Notes: generated by a model not told the origin, from the sequence alone. 39,161 nucleotides of DNA from Sterolibacterium sp. (GCA_023258955.1 JAHFRE010000015.1:1-39161), one strand, 5' to 3'. Positions 1 to 7,651 are shown, counted from the stretch's first letter. Made by a program: numbers and translations.

Positions 1-1
1 G

Positions 2-1363
2 GGGATGACCGATCACCTGCTGCTGGAGATGGAAGACACGGTCGGCGGCAACGCCGCCTGGGGCGAGAACGCGGTCACCCGTTTTCCCTGGGGCGCGCAC
101 TATCTGCCGCTGCCCTCGCGTGAGTCGCTGCACGTGCGGCGCCTGCTCGCGGATTTCGGCATCTTGCTCGACGGGCTCGATGTCGAGGCGCCGAGCTACG
201 ACGAGCGCTACCTGGTGCACGCGCCGGAGGAGCGGCTGTTCGACGGCGACGCCTGGCGCGACGGCGTGTTTCCCGAGGAGGGTCTGGCACCGTGGGAGAA
301 GGACGAGCGGCGCCGCTTCGAGCAGACCATGGCCGAACTCAGGGTGGCCTACGGCGCCGACGGGCGCAAGGCCTTCGCCATGCCGACGGCCTTCTCCTCG
401 GCCGATCCGCGCTATCGGCGCCTCGACCGCCTGACCATGACGGAGTGGCTGGCGGCGAACGGCTTCAAGGGGCCAAGGCTGCTCTGGTATCTCAACTACT
501 GTTGTCGCGACGACTTCGGCACCGGGGCAGACCAGGTGTCGGCGTGGATGGGCATCCACTACTTCGCCGCCCGCGGCGGCAAGGGCTTGCACGCCGAGCA
601 GGGGGCTTTCCTGACCTGGCCCGAGGGGCTGGGCCGCCTCACCGCGGAGTTGGCGCGCCGCTCGCGCGGTCGCCGCGAGCGCGGCTTCGTGTACCGGCTC
701 ACGGAGGTGCGCGGCGGTGTCCGCGCACTGGCGTATTTTCCAGCCTCTGCGGAGAGTCGCGAATTAGAAGCGCAGACCGTCATCTGGGCGGCGCCGGCGC
801 AGGCGGCGCGGCGCGCCATCGGACCCGAACTGCTGCCCGACCGGCGGATGCTGGAGGTCGAGTCCGCACCCTGGGTGGTGGCGAACCTCGAGCTCGAGGA
901 CTGGCCGATGCACCGGCCCGACGCCCCCTTCTCCTGGGACAACGTGATCCTGGGCGGACGTGGTCTGGGCTACGTCGTCGCCACCCACCAGGACATCGTC
1001 CAGGCCAGCCACGGTCCGACCGTGCTCACCTGCTACGACGCCTGGTCGCAGGGCGGCGATTTCGCGCGCAACCGCGGCATCCTCGAGCGGGCGTCGTGGG
1101 CGACGCTGGCGCAGAACGTCCTCGGCGATCTGCGCCTGGCGCACCCGGATATCGACGCGCTGGCCACGCGGATGGACATTCGGATCTGGGGCCACGCGAT
1201 GGCCTCTCCGGGCCGCGGCTTCCTCAGCCATCCGGCGCGCGGCCTGGCCCAGCTCAAGGGCAGGCTGCTGTTCGCCCATAGCGATGCCAGCGGCTATTCT
1301 GTATTCGAGGAGGCGAGCTGGCTGGGCATGAGGGCGGCGACCGCGGCCTTGGCCCGCGCCTGA
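2..1363 (+). CDS. FAD-dependent amine oxidase-like oxidoreductase (5' end cut by window)
   Basis: The reading frame is open to the left edge, so the start lies outside the window. The first visible residues (LLLEMEDTVGGNAAWG) match the end of the FAD-binding Rossmann unit, the acidic residue plus GG motif that follows GxGxxG in flavin amine oxidases and related NAD(P)/FAD proteins; the dinucleotide glycines themselves would be upstream. The C-terminal block (LLFAHSDASGYSVFEEA) fits the second FAD-contacting motif of the amine-oxidase superfamily. About 453 residues are visible. It ends 40 bases before speD on the same strand, so the two are probably co-transcribed, and a role in polyamine or amine metabolism is a reasonable inference. 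The substrate is unknown. The in-frame ATG at 5 is not a credible start because it would remove the cofactor-binding fold. Confidence 0.75.
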   Translation, partial: GMTDHLLLEMEDTVGGNAAWGENAVTRFPWGAHYLPLPSRESLHVRRLLADFGILLDGLDVEAPSYDERYLVHAPEERLFDGDAWRDGVFPEEGLAPWEKDERRRFEQTMAELRVAYGADGRKAFAMPTAFSSADPRYRRLDRLTMTEWLAANGFKGPRLLWYLNYCCRDDFGTGADQVSAWMGIHYFAARGGKGLHAEQGAFLTWPEGLGRLTAELARRSRGRRERGFVYRLTEVRGGVRALAYFPASAESRELEAQTVIWAAPAQAARRAIGPELLPDRRMLEVESAPWVVANLELEDWPMHRPDAPFSWDNVILGGRGLGYVVATHQDIVQASHGPTVLTCYDAWSQGGDFARNRGILERASWATLAQNVLGDLRLAHPDIDALATRMDIRIWGHAMASPGRGFLSHPARGLAQLKGRLLFAHSDASGYSVFEEASWLGMRAATAALARA

Positions 1364-1403
1364 GGCCCTGTCGAGCGGCGCTTTCCAGGATAATCTCGCG
1401 ATC

Positions 1404-1778
1404 ATGACGAGCAGCGGCGGCATCGACGGCCTGCACCTGATGGCCAACCTTCACGGCTGCGCTGCCGGCGCGGGACTGCTCGACGACGCGATCGCCCTGC
1501 GCCACGCCAGCCTCGGCTTGGTGGCGGCCTCGGGGCTGACGCCGGTGGGCGAGTGCTTCCACCAGTTCGGCGAGGGCGGCGGGGTCACCGGCGTCGTGAT
1601 GCTCGCCGAATCCCACCTCTCGCTGCACACCTGGCCGGAGAAGCGCTTCGTCACCGTCGACGTATTCGTCTGCAATATGAACTGCGACAACAGCGCCAAG
1701 GCGAGGCAGCTCTTCGCCGCCCTGGTGGCGCTATTCAGCCCTGGAGAAGAGCGGGTCTACGAAATGGCGAGGGCCTGA
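1404..1778 (+). CDS. speD: S-adenosylmethionine decarboxylase proenzyme (class 1b)
   Basis: Pyruvoyl enzyme that decarboxylates S-adenosylmethionine to give the aminopropyl donor for spermidine synthesis. The 124-residue length is right for the short bacterial/archaeal class 1b form, which self-cleaves. The hallmark block AESHLSLHTWPE is present: cleavage is expected between Glu69 and Ser70, with Ser70 becoming the pyruvoyl group. His75 and Cys90 sit at the same spacing from that Ser as the catalytic His68 and Cys83 do from Ser63 in the Thermotoga enzyme. The ATG at 1404 is chosen because the family needs the N-terminal strand that ends in HGC at residues 17-19. A second ATG lies at 1440. No spermidine synthase gene is visible; it may lie to the left, beyond the amine-oxidase-like gene. 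Confidence 0.95.
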   Translation: MTSSGGIDGLHLMANLHGCAAGAGLLDDAIALRHASLGLVAASGLTPVGECFHQFGEGGGVTGVVMLAESHLSLHTWPEKRFVTVDVFVCNMNCDNSAKARQLFAALVALFSPGEERVYEMARA

Positions 1779-1793
1779 GCTGCGCCCCGCGAC

Positions 1794-2432
1794 TCAGGTC
1801 CAGTCGCCGACGAAGGGATTGTCGCGGCGCTCGGCGCCGAAGGTGGACATCGGCCCGTGGCCGGAGATGAAGGTGACGTCGTCGCCCAGGGGCCAGAGCT
1901 TTTCGCGGATCGAACGGATCAGCGTATCGTGGTCGCCGCGCGGAAAATCGGTGCGCCCGATCGAGCCCTGGAACAGCACATCGCCGACGATGGCCAGCTT
2001 GTCGGCGGCATCGAAAAAAGCCACGTGGCCCGGGGTGTGGCCGGGGCAGTGGAGCACGGCCAGCGTCACCTCGCCGAAGCTGACGCTGTCGCCGTCGTTG
2101 AGCCAGCGATCCGGGGTGAAGGCCGCGACCTGGCCGCCGCCGAACATCTGTCCTTGCTGCGGCAGCTGGTCGATCCAGAAACGGTCTTCCTCCTGCGGAC
2201 CTTCGATCGGCACGCCGAGCTGGGCCGCCAGCGCCGCGGCACCGCCGGCGTGGTCGATGTGGCCGTGGGTGAGCAGAATCTTGACCACCTTCAGGCCGAA
2301 CTGCTTGACCGCCTCAACGATGCGCGGCAGTTCGCCGCCCGGGTCGACCACCGCGGCGTCCCGCGTCTTCTCGCACCAGAGGATGCTGCAGTTTTGCTGA
2401 AACGGAGTGACCGGGAGGACGTGATACTTCAT
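1794..2432 (-). CDS. MBL-fold hydrolase, glyoxalase II-like (YcbL type)
   Basis: Metallo-beta-lactamase-fold hydrolase of 212 residues. The metal-binding motif THGHIDH (His56, His58, Asp60, His61) is intact, and the later [14 protein letters not shown] and SGHGP blocks supply the remaining metal ligands. It lacks the long C-terminal glutathione-binding domain of classical glyoxalase II, which places it with the short YcbL-like thioesterases that hydrolyse S-lactoylglutathione-type thioesters; the true substrate is not shown by sequence. The ATG at 2432 ([14 protein letters not shown]) is the family N-terminus, and the longer open frame to 2501 adds only non-conserved sequence. It is convergent with speD, 15 bases apart. 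Confidence 0.88.
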   Translation of the reverse strand: MKYHVLPVTPFQQNCSILWCEKTRDAAVVDPGGELPRIVEAVKQFGLKVVKILLTHGHIDHAGGAAALAAQLGVPIEGPQEEDRFWIDQLPQQGQMFGGGQVAAFTPDRWLNDGDSVSFGEVTLAVLHCPGHTPGHVAFFDAADKLAIVGDVLFQGSIGRTDFPRGDHDTLIRSIREKLWPLGDDVTFISGHGPMSTFGAERRDNPFVGDWT

Positions 2433-2458
2433 GGGCGCACCAGTGGCAGTAGAGGGCA

Positions 2459-2488
2459 AACGAGCGAGGCGAAGCTTAACCGCTCGTT
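2459..2488. other. 8-bp inverted repeat in the 88-base intergenic gap
   Basis: AACGAGCG (2459-2466) and CGCTCGTT (2481-2488) form a perfect 8-bp stem with a 14-base loop between the stop of the secreted-protein gene and the start of the MBL hydrolase gene. Read on the minus strand only three T residues follow, so it is a poor intrinsic terminator. It could instead be an operator or a leader hairpin for the hydrolase gene. Confidence 0.4.
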
Positions 2489-2520
2489 CCTCGCCGCGCA
2501 ATAAGCGAGGCGGCGGTGCC

Positions 2521-3318
2521 TCAATAGCTTTCTTCGTTCATATGCTTGATGACGCCCTGCGCATCCACTTGCACGAGCAGGTCGTCGAGCTGCTGCAACT
2601 CTTCCGCCTTGAGCCGACTCCTGGCGCTGGCCAGCAGGGACTGCAACTCGGTCTGCCTGCCGGTCAGCTTGGCGATGGTGCTATTAAACACCAGCGCCAC
2701 CTTGAAGCCATCGTCGCAGCCGGACTTCTTGGGATTGCATTTGAGCTCGCGTGCGGCAAAGCGATCGTAGGTCTCGCGATTCAGCGACCAGGTCTCGTCG
2801 GCGTCGAAAGCCAAGGCCGCGCCGGCGTCGCGCAGCACCAGCGATACGCGCTCGCCGCCGTGGGCGACCAGGTCGTTGTACTCGACCACCGTATAGTATT
2901 TTCGAAACAGGGTCGGCTTGGCCGGGTCGAGAAAATCGTTGACCCGTCCCAGGCTCGTCAGCTTTCCCTCGCGGTAGGCGTAGATGGCCCGGGTATCGCA
3001 GTTCCAGCCGTTGCTCATGCCGCAGTAGGTGCGCAACGCCAGATAGGGCGGACGCCAGGAGACCAGCTTGCGCACCTGGGTCTGCACCGACTCCCTGGCC
3101 TTGCCGCAGCGCAGCGGCAGGGATTCCTCGCTGCTGGTCGTCTTTCCCGCGCTGACCGACAGGGTGACGGTAAACAGGCCGCAGTCGGCGCCTTCGTACT
3201 CGGGTTGTTCGTAGCTCGCGACGACCCTGATCGGCGTCTTGAGGATGACCAGGGATACCTCGGCGCAGGCCGCTGCTGCGAGCGTGCAGCCGAGGAGGCC
3301 AATCAGGTAGAGGCGCAT
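2521..3318 (-). CDS. Secreted protein of unknown function
   Basis: 265 residues with a clear signal peptide ([19 protein letters not shown], probable cleavage after Ala-Cys-Ala). The Cys in that region lacks a good lipobox, so a soluble periplasmic protein is more likely than a lipoprotein. The mature part has scattered Cys residues (for example in [12 protein letters not shown] and [11 protein letters not shown]) that could form disulfides, and a charged helical C-terminus. I do not recognise the family. It starts 37 bases after the stop of the cysteine-rich gene of the ZorAB-like operon and runs in the same direction, so it may be the operon's last gene, but the ribosome site is weak and the link is uncertain. 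Confidence 0.7.
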   Translation of the reverse strand: MRLYLIGLLGCTLAAAACAEVSLVILKTPIRVVASYEQPEYEGADCGLFTVTLSVSAGKTTSSEESLPLRCGKARESVQTQVRKLVSWRPPYLALRTYCGMSNGWNCDTRAIYAYREGKLTSLGRVNDFLDPAKPTLFRKYYTVVEYNDLVAHGGERVSLVLRDAGAALAFDADETWSLNRETYDRFAARELKCNPKKSGCDDGFKVALVFNSTIAKLTGRQTELQSLLASARSRLKAEELQQLDDLLVQVDAQGVIKHMNEESY

Positions 3319-3355
3319 GGCGGTGGCTGGGTTCCGGTGTCGGCGGGGTGGGGCA

Positions 3356-3961
3356 TTATAGGTCCGCTCCGGCCCGTTTTGCGTCGCTCCACAGCTGCCG
3401 CGCCAAGGCCTTCGGGTAGGCCTTGAAGAAGGTCGTCAATGAGAACGCGGCGACCAGTTCGCGCGCCTCCATCTGCGACAGGCTGCGCTCGAACTCCTGC
3501 CAACACAAGCGGCCCAAACAGGATTGGCACACCGACAGCCTCTCGCTGCGGCGTTCGCATCCGTCTTCTCCGCGGGTGCACAGCCGCAGCACGAACAGCG
3601 CGTCTTCGCGCGTCGACGCGATATAGCTTCTGTCCGGATGCCTGAGTCTGGCGTCCTGCAGGACGTCGCAATCCGCCAGATGAAAGGCCGGCAGCCTGGT
3701 CGGCTGGGGCGCCTCGCCGCCAGCGCGGAGCAGGTCGCGCTGGTGCACCGCGACGCGACAGTCCTTATAGGCCAGCGTCCCGTCGGCAAGCAGGCGGATC
3801 TGGCGCAATTCGACCTCGATCCCGGTGGTCGACAGCTGTTCCAGCTCTGCCGCCGTCAACAGGGTGGGGCTCTTCGCCGCGGTGAAGCGGCCCAACGGGG
3901 CGCCCATGCGTTGGCGCAGGCCGTTCAGGGGATCGAAGCGCCTGTAGTCGGGAAGCTTCAC
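3356..3961 (-). CDS. Cysteine-rich protein of unknown function, third gene of ZorAB-like operon
   Basis: 201 residues, no signal peptide or membrane segment, so probably cytoplasmic. The chosen start is the GTG at 3961, which overlaps the stop of the upstream OmpA-domain gene by one base (TAGTG) and implies translational coupling; the longer frame upstream merely shadows that gene. The centre holds FHLADC (His94, Cys98) and VCQSC (Cys145, Cys148), with further Cys at 68, 128, 135 and 153. The His-x3-Cys plus Cys-x2-Cys pattern would suit a zinc-binding treble-clef-like module. A strand-rich block (residues 48-76, including LADGTLAYKDCRV) precedes it and an aromatic/basic helix closes the protein. 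I cannot name the family. Its coupling to a ZorA/ZorB-like motor suggests an effector or regulator of that motor; this is inference. Confidence 0.75.
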   Translation of the reverse strand: MKLPDYRRFDPLNGLRQRMGAPLGRFTAAKSPTLLTAAELEQLSTTGIEVELRQIRLLADGTLAYKDCRVAVHQRDLLRAGGEAPQPTRLPAFHLADCDVLQDARLRHPDRSYIASTREDALFVLRLCTRGEDGCERRSERLSVCQSCLGRLCWQEFERSLSQMEARELVAAFSLTTFFKAYPKALARQLWSDAKRAGADL

Positions 3962-4671
3962 TATCTGATCACGCGCAGGATGTTGGCGATCTTGGCCTCG
4001 GCATCGGTTCTGACCCGGAATTCGACCCTTTGCGAACGGGCGCTGCTCTCGGCGCCATCGCGATCGACGATCGGCTTCGAGGACGACAGCCCGTTGGCGG
4101 TGAGGAAATGTCTGAGCCAGGAACTTTCCGTTTGTACCGTCGGCAGCGCCAGCACGTATTGCAGGGTCGAGCGCGTTCGCGTCTGCGACAGTTCCATGTT
4201 GCGAAAGTAGGCATCGTCGGCCGAGCTTTGGTTCGCCCAAGCGCTCGAGGTGTGGCCTTCGATTCTGATTTCCTGGATCGAGTCGCGGTACTTGTCGGAG
4301 CGCAGGATCGCCACGTAGCGCGGAAAGAAGTCGTCGAGGATGCGCCTGAACCGCGGCTTGATCGCCGAGGAGCCGGTATCGAACAGGACGTCGGGCTCCT
4401 TGAAGCGGACGGTCAGGTCGCGATCGAGTTCCGCTCCCCAGCGGTCGAGATCGCCTTTGAACTCCGCCTCCAGGTCGTTATAGAGATCGGTGCGCAGCTG
4501 GTCGTAGAGCACGGCGATCTGCCTGACCTTCCGCGCGTCGGCCTCGACCTTGAGCATGTAGGACACCGCCAGCAGCATGAAGAACATCATCAGGCCGGTC
4601 ATCAGGTCGCTGAGCGGAATCCAGTGGTCCTCCTGATGATGCAGGGGCGAATGATCCGACCGCAGCGGCAT
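3961..4671 (-). CDS. ZorB-like OmpA/MotB-domain membrane protein
   Basis: 236 residues with the MotB/ZorB plan: a short cytoplasmic N-terminus, one membrane helix (about 19-39) and a periplasmic OmpA-like peptidoglycan-binding domain (about 95-225). The helix starts WIPLSDLMTGLMMFF, placing Asp22 where MotB/ZorB proteins carry the essential proton-relay Asp. The OmpA-like domain shows VLFDTGSSAIKP, then IEGHTSS where ordinary OmpA domains have GHTD, then NMELSQTRTRS and SQRVEFRV. It starts two bases after the stop of the channel gene and overlaps the next gene by one base, so the three are one translation unit. TolR/ExbD are less likely because those lack an OmpA-like domain. Confidence 0.85.
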   Translation of the reverse strand: MPLRSDHSPLHHQEDHWIPLSDLMTGLMMFFMLLAVSYMLKVEADARKVRQIAVLYDQLRTDLYNDLEAEFKGDLDRWGAELDRDLTVRFKEPDVLFDTGSSAIKPRFRRILDDFFPRYVAILRSDKYRDSIQEIRIEGHTSSAWANQSSADDAYFRNMELSQTRTRSTLQYVLALPTVQTESSWLRHFLTANGLSSSKPIVDRDGAESSARSQRVEFRVRTDAEAKIANILRVIR

Positions 4672-4673
4672 GG

Positions 4674-5915
4674 TCAGAGGCCCTTGCCCAGGGTCAGCAA
4701 TTGACGCAGGCGCTCGGTGAGCGGTCGGTAGTCCTCGACGAACTGCTGCGACAGCGCCGTCAGCTGCCGCGCCATGGTGTCGAGCGCCGTCGTCAGTTCC
4801 TTCTCCAGGGCGAAGTCGAGCAGCGCCACCTGCTCCCGGGTCTTGTCGGCGATGTCCAGGATGTGCTTGTTGAAATCCTGATTGGTCGCTTGCACCAGAG
4901 CCAGCATGGTCCGCTGCATTTCGCTGCTGCTGCCTTGCAGTGCAGTCGACGCCTGACGCACGGCTTGGGCCGACGCCTCGCTCGAGGCGCGCACGGCTTC
5001 GGCCATCTGCTGGGCAACTTCGGCGACCTTGCGCTCGACCTGCGGCAGGCTGTCGGACAGGGTCGCCAATAGCTTGGCCAGCGCCGCAAGCGACCGCTCG
5101 ATTTGCCCACGTTGGGCATCCAGGCTTTCGATGAGCTTGCCCAGACGTTCGCCGACCGCGCTGAACCTGGCGCTGTTATCGACCAACGCGGCGTAGCTCT
5201 GGCTGGCCTTGCCCATGCTCGCTGCGCTCTGCTTCTGCTGCTCGATCATTTCCGCCATCTGTTCGCGGTAGCGCTCCTGCCACAGCAGGATTTTCTCCAC
5301 CGCTCGATTGAGCTCCTTGAAGTTGTCGCCGAATTGCTCGTTGATCTTGGCGTTGAAGTCTCTCATGACGGCCTCGAGCGCGCTGATCAGCGCCTTCGAG
5401 TTGTTGTCCGCCAGCGTTCGCAACGACTCGTCCTGGGCGCGCTTGATCGCATCGAGGCGCTCGTTGGACTCGGCGCGGCCACGCTCGATCGCCGAGAGCA
5501 GGTTGGCCTTGCCGCCGCCGACCAGCGCCTGGCGCACGGCGGTCAGCTGCGCGACCAGGTCATCGATGCTCGCCCCGTAGACCGGACCGGTCTGGAAGCG
5601 GGCGGGGATCCCCCACAGCGCGTAGCGAATCTTGAAGGTCAACGCGATGCCGACGCCGAATACCGAAGCCCAGAACGCGGTCTTCAAACCATCCAGCAGG
5701 GCGGGAACGCTGCGTTGGACATCGCCGACATCGAAGCGCAGCAGGCCCAGCGCGATGCCGAGGAAGGTGGCAAAGATGCCCAGGGTGGTGAAGATGGCGG
5801 GACCGTGGGCGGCCGCCTTGCCGTTGAACGCAAACAGATGGACGAAGAGCCCGAAGGCCACCATCGCGCCGATGAACGCCTTGGCGTGCAGCGGCAGGCT
5901 ATCCACAATCTCCAA
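4674..5915 (-). CDS. ZorA-like MotA/TolQ/ExbB proton-channel protein with long helical tail
   Basis: Inner-membrane channel subunit expected to form a proton-driven motor with the OmpA-domain partner next door. With the start used here (413 residues) there are three hydrophobic helices (about 12-30, 37-60, 70-95); the second carries FTTLGIFATFLGIALGLL, the TolQ/MotA/ZorA signature helix. About 300 residues of charged, Ala/Gln/Glu-rich sequence follow, strongly predicted by eye to be long helix or coiled coil, as in the ZorA tail and unlike ExbB or TolQ. It is shorter than the roughly 730-residue E. coli ZorA. The start is uncertain: TTG 5915 has GGAAAGGG six bases upstream, GTG 5906 has GGAG very close, and the open frame up to 6005 would run through a repeated operator-like dyad. 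Confidence 0.8.
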   Translation of the reverse strand: MEIVDSLPLHAKAFIGAMVAFGLFVHLFAFNGKAAAHGPAIFTTLGIFATFLGIALGLLRFDVGDVQRSVPALLDGLKTAFWASVFGVGIALTFKIRYALWGIPARFQTGPVYGASIDDLVAQLTAVRQALVGGGKANLLSAIERGRAESNERLDAIKRAQDESLRTLADNNSKALISALEAVMRDFNAKINEQFGDNFKELNRAVEKILLWQERYREQMAEMIEQQKQSAASMGKASQSYAALVDNSARFSAVGERLGKLIESLDAQRGQIERSLAALAKLLATLSDSLPQVERKVAEVAQQMAEAVRASSEASAQAVRQASTALQGSSSEMQRTMLALVQATNQDFNKHILDIADKTREQVALLDFALEKELTTALDTMARQLTALSQQFVEDYRPLTERLRQLLTLGKGL

Positions 5916-5979
5916 TGCCGACCCTTTCCACGAAACAAGGCGGATGATCTCACGATTGGCTGGCGCCGGCGCGCTGCCC

Positions 5980-6048
5980 GACCGAGGGCGCGCGCATCGG
6001 TCCAATGAAGATTTACAGAACTAGACCGAGCCTGACAGAGATCGGTCC
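5980..6048. promoter_or_regulatory. Two copies of an operator-like dyad in a divergent promoter region
   Basis: GACCGAG-N9-ATCGGTCC lies at 5980-6003 and GACCGAG-N10-ATCGGTCC at 6024-6048, their centres about 44 bases apart. Each is an inverted repeat (GACCGA/TCGGTC) and the two copies are nearly identical in their arms but differ in the spacer, which is what repeated binding sites for one dimeric regulator look like. They sit between the ZorA-like operon (minus) and the small membrane protein gene (plus). The second copy directly abuts TAGAAT (6049-6054), a plausible -10 for the plus-strand gene. The regulator is not identified. Confidence 0.6.
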
Positions 6049-6060
6049 TAGAATGCTGGC

Positions 6061-6468
6061 ATGCTACGCACGCAGCTATATCGCATAGTCACGCCCGGGG
6101 CGCTGTCGCAAAGGTTGGTCTTTGCCGCAGCGATACTGCTGATGGCCGTCATCCTCGCCTTCGACCTGTCGACCGACAGCAGCATCCGCCTGCACCTGTT
6201 GTACATCTTTCCACTGGCCGCCATCGCCTTGCATTGCGAAGAGGGCCTCGACGTCCTCGCCAGCTTTTTTCTCGCCCTGATCTGCCAGCTGTTCACTGCG
6301 CTGCTCGAAGGCATATCCATCGCAGCGCTTGCAACCGACGCGCTGGTGTTCTCCGCATCGTCGCTGCTGGTGGTCGTTCTGGCGCGAGCCGTCAGAGAAA
6401 GCCTGTTGCGGGCTGCGCCCAAGGGCGACACAGGCGCGCGCAGAGTCGAGCTTTCGCGCGAAGCATGA
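6061..6468 (+). CDS. Small polytopic membrane protein, sensor-domain-like
   Basis: 135 residues with four likely membrane helices (about 18-36, 43-60, 63-88, 90-110) and a short basic cytoplasmic tail. The segment DLSTDSSIRLHLLYIFPLAA resembles the membrane-anchored input modules found in front of histidine-kinase or GGDEF domains in proteobacteria, yet no output domain follows. It could be a free-standing sensor or membrane anchor, or a remnant of a larger signalling protein. If the TAGAAT at 6049-6054 is its -10, transcription would start almost on the ATG and the message would be nearly leaderless. It is divergent from the ZorA-like operon, with the repeated dyads between. No catalytic residue is apparent. 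Confidence 0.6.
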   Translation: MLRTQLYRIVTPGALSQRLVFAAAILLMAVILAFDLSTDSSIRLHLLYIFPLAAIALHCEEGLDVLASFFLALICQLFTALLEGISIAALATDALVFSASSLLVVVLARAVRESLLRAAPKGDTGARRVELSREA

Positions 6469-6520
6469 GAGCGGCGGCGTTTGCCGCCACCCGCTCGGGC
6501 GTGTCAGAATGCGCTGGAAG

Positions 6521-7651
6521 ATGAGCGATTCACGCGATTTGCAGAACTTTTCCGGCGGGCCTGGGGCTTTGCCGCCGTCTGTCTTGCGCCAGCTTCAAGA
6601 AGCCATCGTCGAGGTCCCCGAGCTGGGTCTGTCGCTGCTGGGGATCAGCCATCGCAGCGACTGGTTCGCCGGCGTCGTGGCCGAAACGGAGCGCAACATC
6701 CGCCTGCTGCTTGGACTGAGCGACGACTACCAGGTGCTCCTGCTGCAGGGAGGGGCGACGCAGCAGTTCTCCATGGTGCCGATGACCCTGCTGCGCGACA
6801 AGCAGCAGCCGGCGGAATACCTCGACACGGGCTATTGGAGCGGCAAGGCTATCGTCGAGGCGCGGCGGGAAGGCCCCGTCAAGGTCATCTGGGACAGTTC
6901 CGACAACGGCTATTGCCGCTTGCCGAGCGACGCCGAACTCAGCTATTCGGCGACAGCGCCCTATCTTCACTACGTTTCGAACGAGACGGTGGAAGGGCTG
7001 CAGTTCCACCGCATACTCGGTCGGGACGAGGTTCCCCGTGTCTGCGACATGTCCTCGGATTTTCTTTCTCGGCCCTGCGACGCACAGCGATTCTCGCTGA
7101 TCTACGCCCACGCCCAGAAGAATCTCGGCCCCGCCGGAGTAACCGTGGTGGTGCTGCGCGACGAACTGCTCAAAGAGGTTCCCGAGGGCCTCCCCGGTTT
7201 CCTGGACTACCGCAATCACGTCAAGGCCCACTCCAATTTCAACACGCCGCCGGTGTTTGCCATCTACGCCGTGATGCTGGTCAGCCGCTGGCTGCTCCAC
7301 GACATCGGCGGCTTGAGCAATATGGCGCGCATCAACAGCCAGAAGGCGGAAATTCTCTACGGCGTCCTGGACGCCCACGCCGATTTCTATCGCGGACGAG
7401 CGGCACCGGCAGACCGTTCTCTGATGAACGTCTGCTTCAATCTTCCTTCGCCGGAACTGGAGCGACGCTTTCTCAGCGAGGTTGGCAGCGCGGGGTTTTC
7501 CGGGCTCGCCGGCCATCGATCGATCGGCGGGCTGAGAGCTTCGATCTACAACGGCATGAGCCTGGTCGCGGTCGAGCGTCTGGCAGAGTTCATGCTGGGC
7601 TTCCGGGCTGCGCCAGCGGTGGGGCTGCAGCGCTTGGCCAGGGCCAACTGA
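6521..7651 (+). CDS. serC: Phosphoserine aminotransferase
   Basis: PLP enzyme of serine biosynthesis that transaminates 3-phosphohydroxypyruvate with glutamate, and usually also serves pyridoxal phosphate synthesis. The 376 residues carry the family blocks NFSGGPGALP at the N-terminus, GISHRSDWF, LLQGGATQQFSMVP and DTGYWSGKA. The PLP-binding Lys is Lys200 in YAHAQKNLGPAG, matching AQKNxGPAG of characterised SerC. The ATG at 6521 is chosen for the family N-terminus; an ATG at 6509 would add four residues. It stands alone here, whereas in many betaproteobacteria serC lies in a gyrA-serC-pheA-hisC-aroA cluster. This may be a relocated or second copy. It converges on the next gene with a 10-base gap. 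Confidence 0.93.
   Translation: MSDSRDLQNFSGGPGALPPSVLRQLQEAIVEVPELGLSLLGISHRSDWFAGVVAETERNIRLLLGLSDDYQVLLLQGGATQQFSMVPMTLLRDKQQPAEYLDTGYWSGKAIVEARREGPVKVIWDSSDNGYCRLPSDAELSYSATAPYLHYVSNETVEGLQFHRILGRDEVPRVCDMSSDFLSRPCDAQRFSLIYAHAQKNLGPAGVTVVVLRDELLKEVPEGLPGFLDYRNHVKAHSNFNTPPVFAIYAVMLVSRWLLHDIGGLSNMARINSQKAEILYGVLDAHADFYRGRAAPADRSLMNVCFNLPSPELERRFLSEVGSAGFSGLAGHRSIGGLRASIYNGMSLVAVERLAEFMLGFRAAPAVGLQRLARAN

Noticed and set aside
3962-4240. N-terminal extension of the cysteine-rich gene
   Set aside because: It fully overlaps the OmpA-domain coding region in another frame; the coupled GTG at 3961 explains the gene without it.
3356-5915. Calling the locus a complete Zorya type I, II or III system
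   Set aside because: None of the partner genes of those types (helicase/nuclease ZorD, ZorC, HNH ZorE or other additional genes) is recognisable; only ZorA- and ZorB-like genes are.
5916-6005. N-terminal extension of the ZorA-like protein to a TTG at 6005
   Set aside because: It would translate through the first copy of the repeated dyad and adds Arg/Pro-rich sequence without family character.
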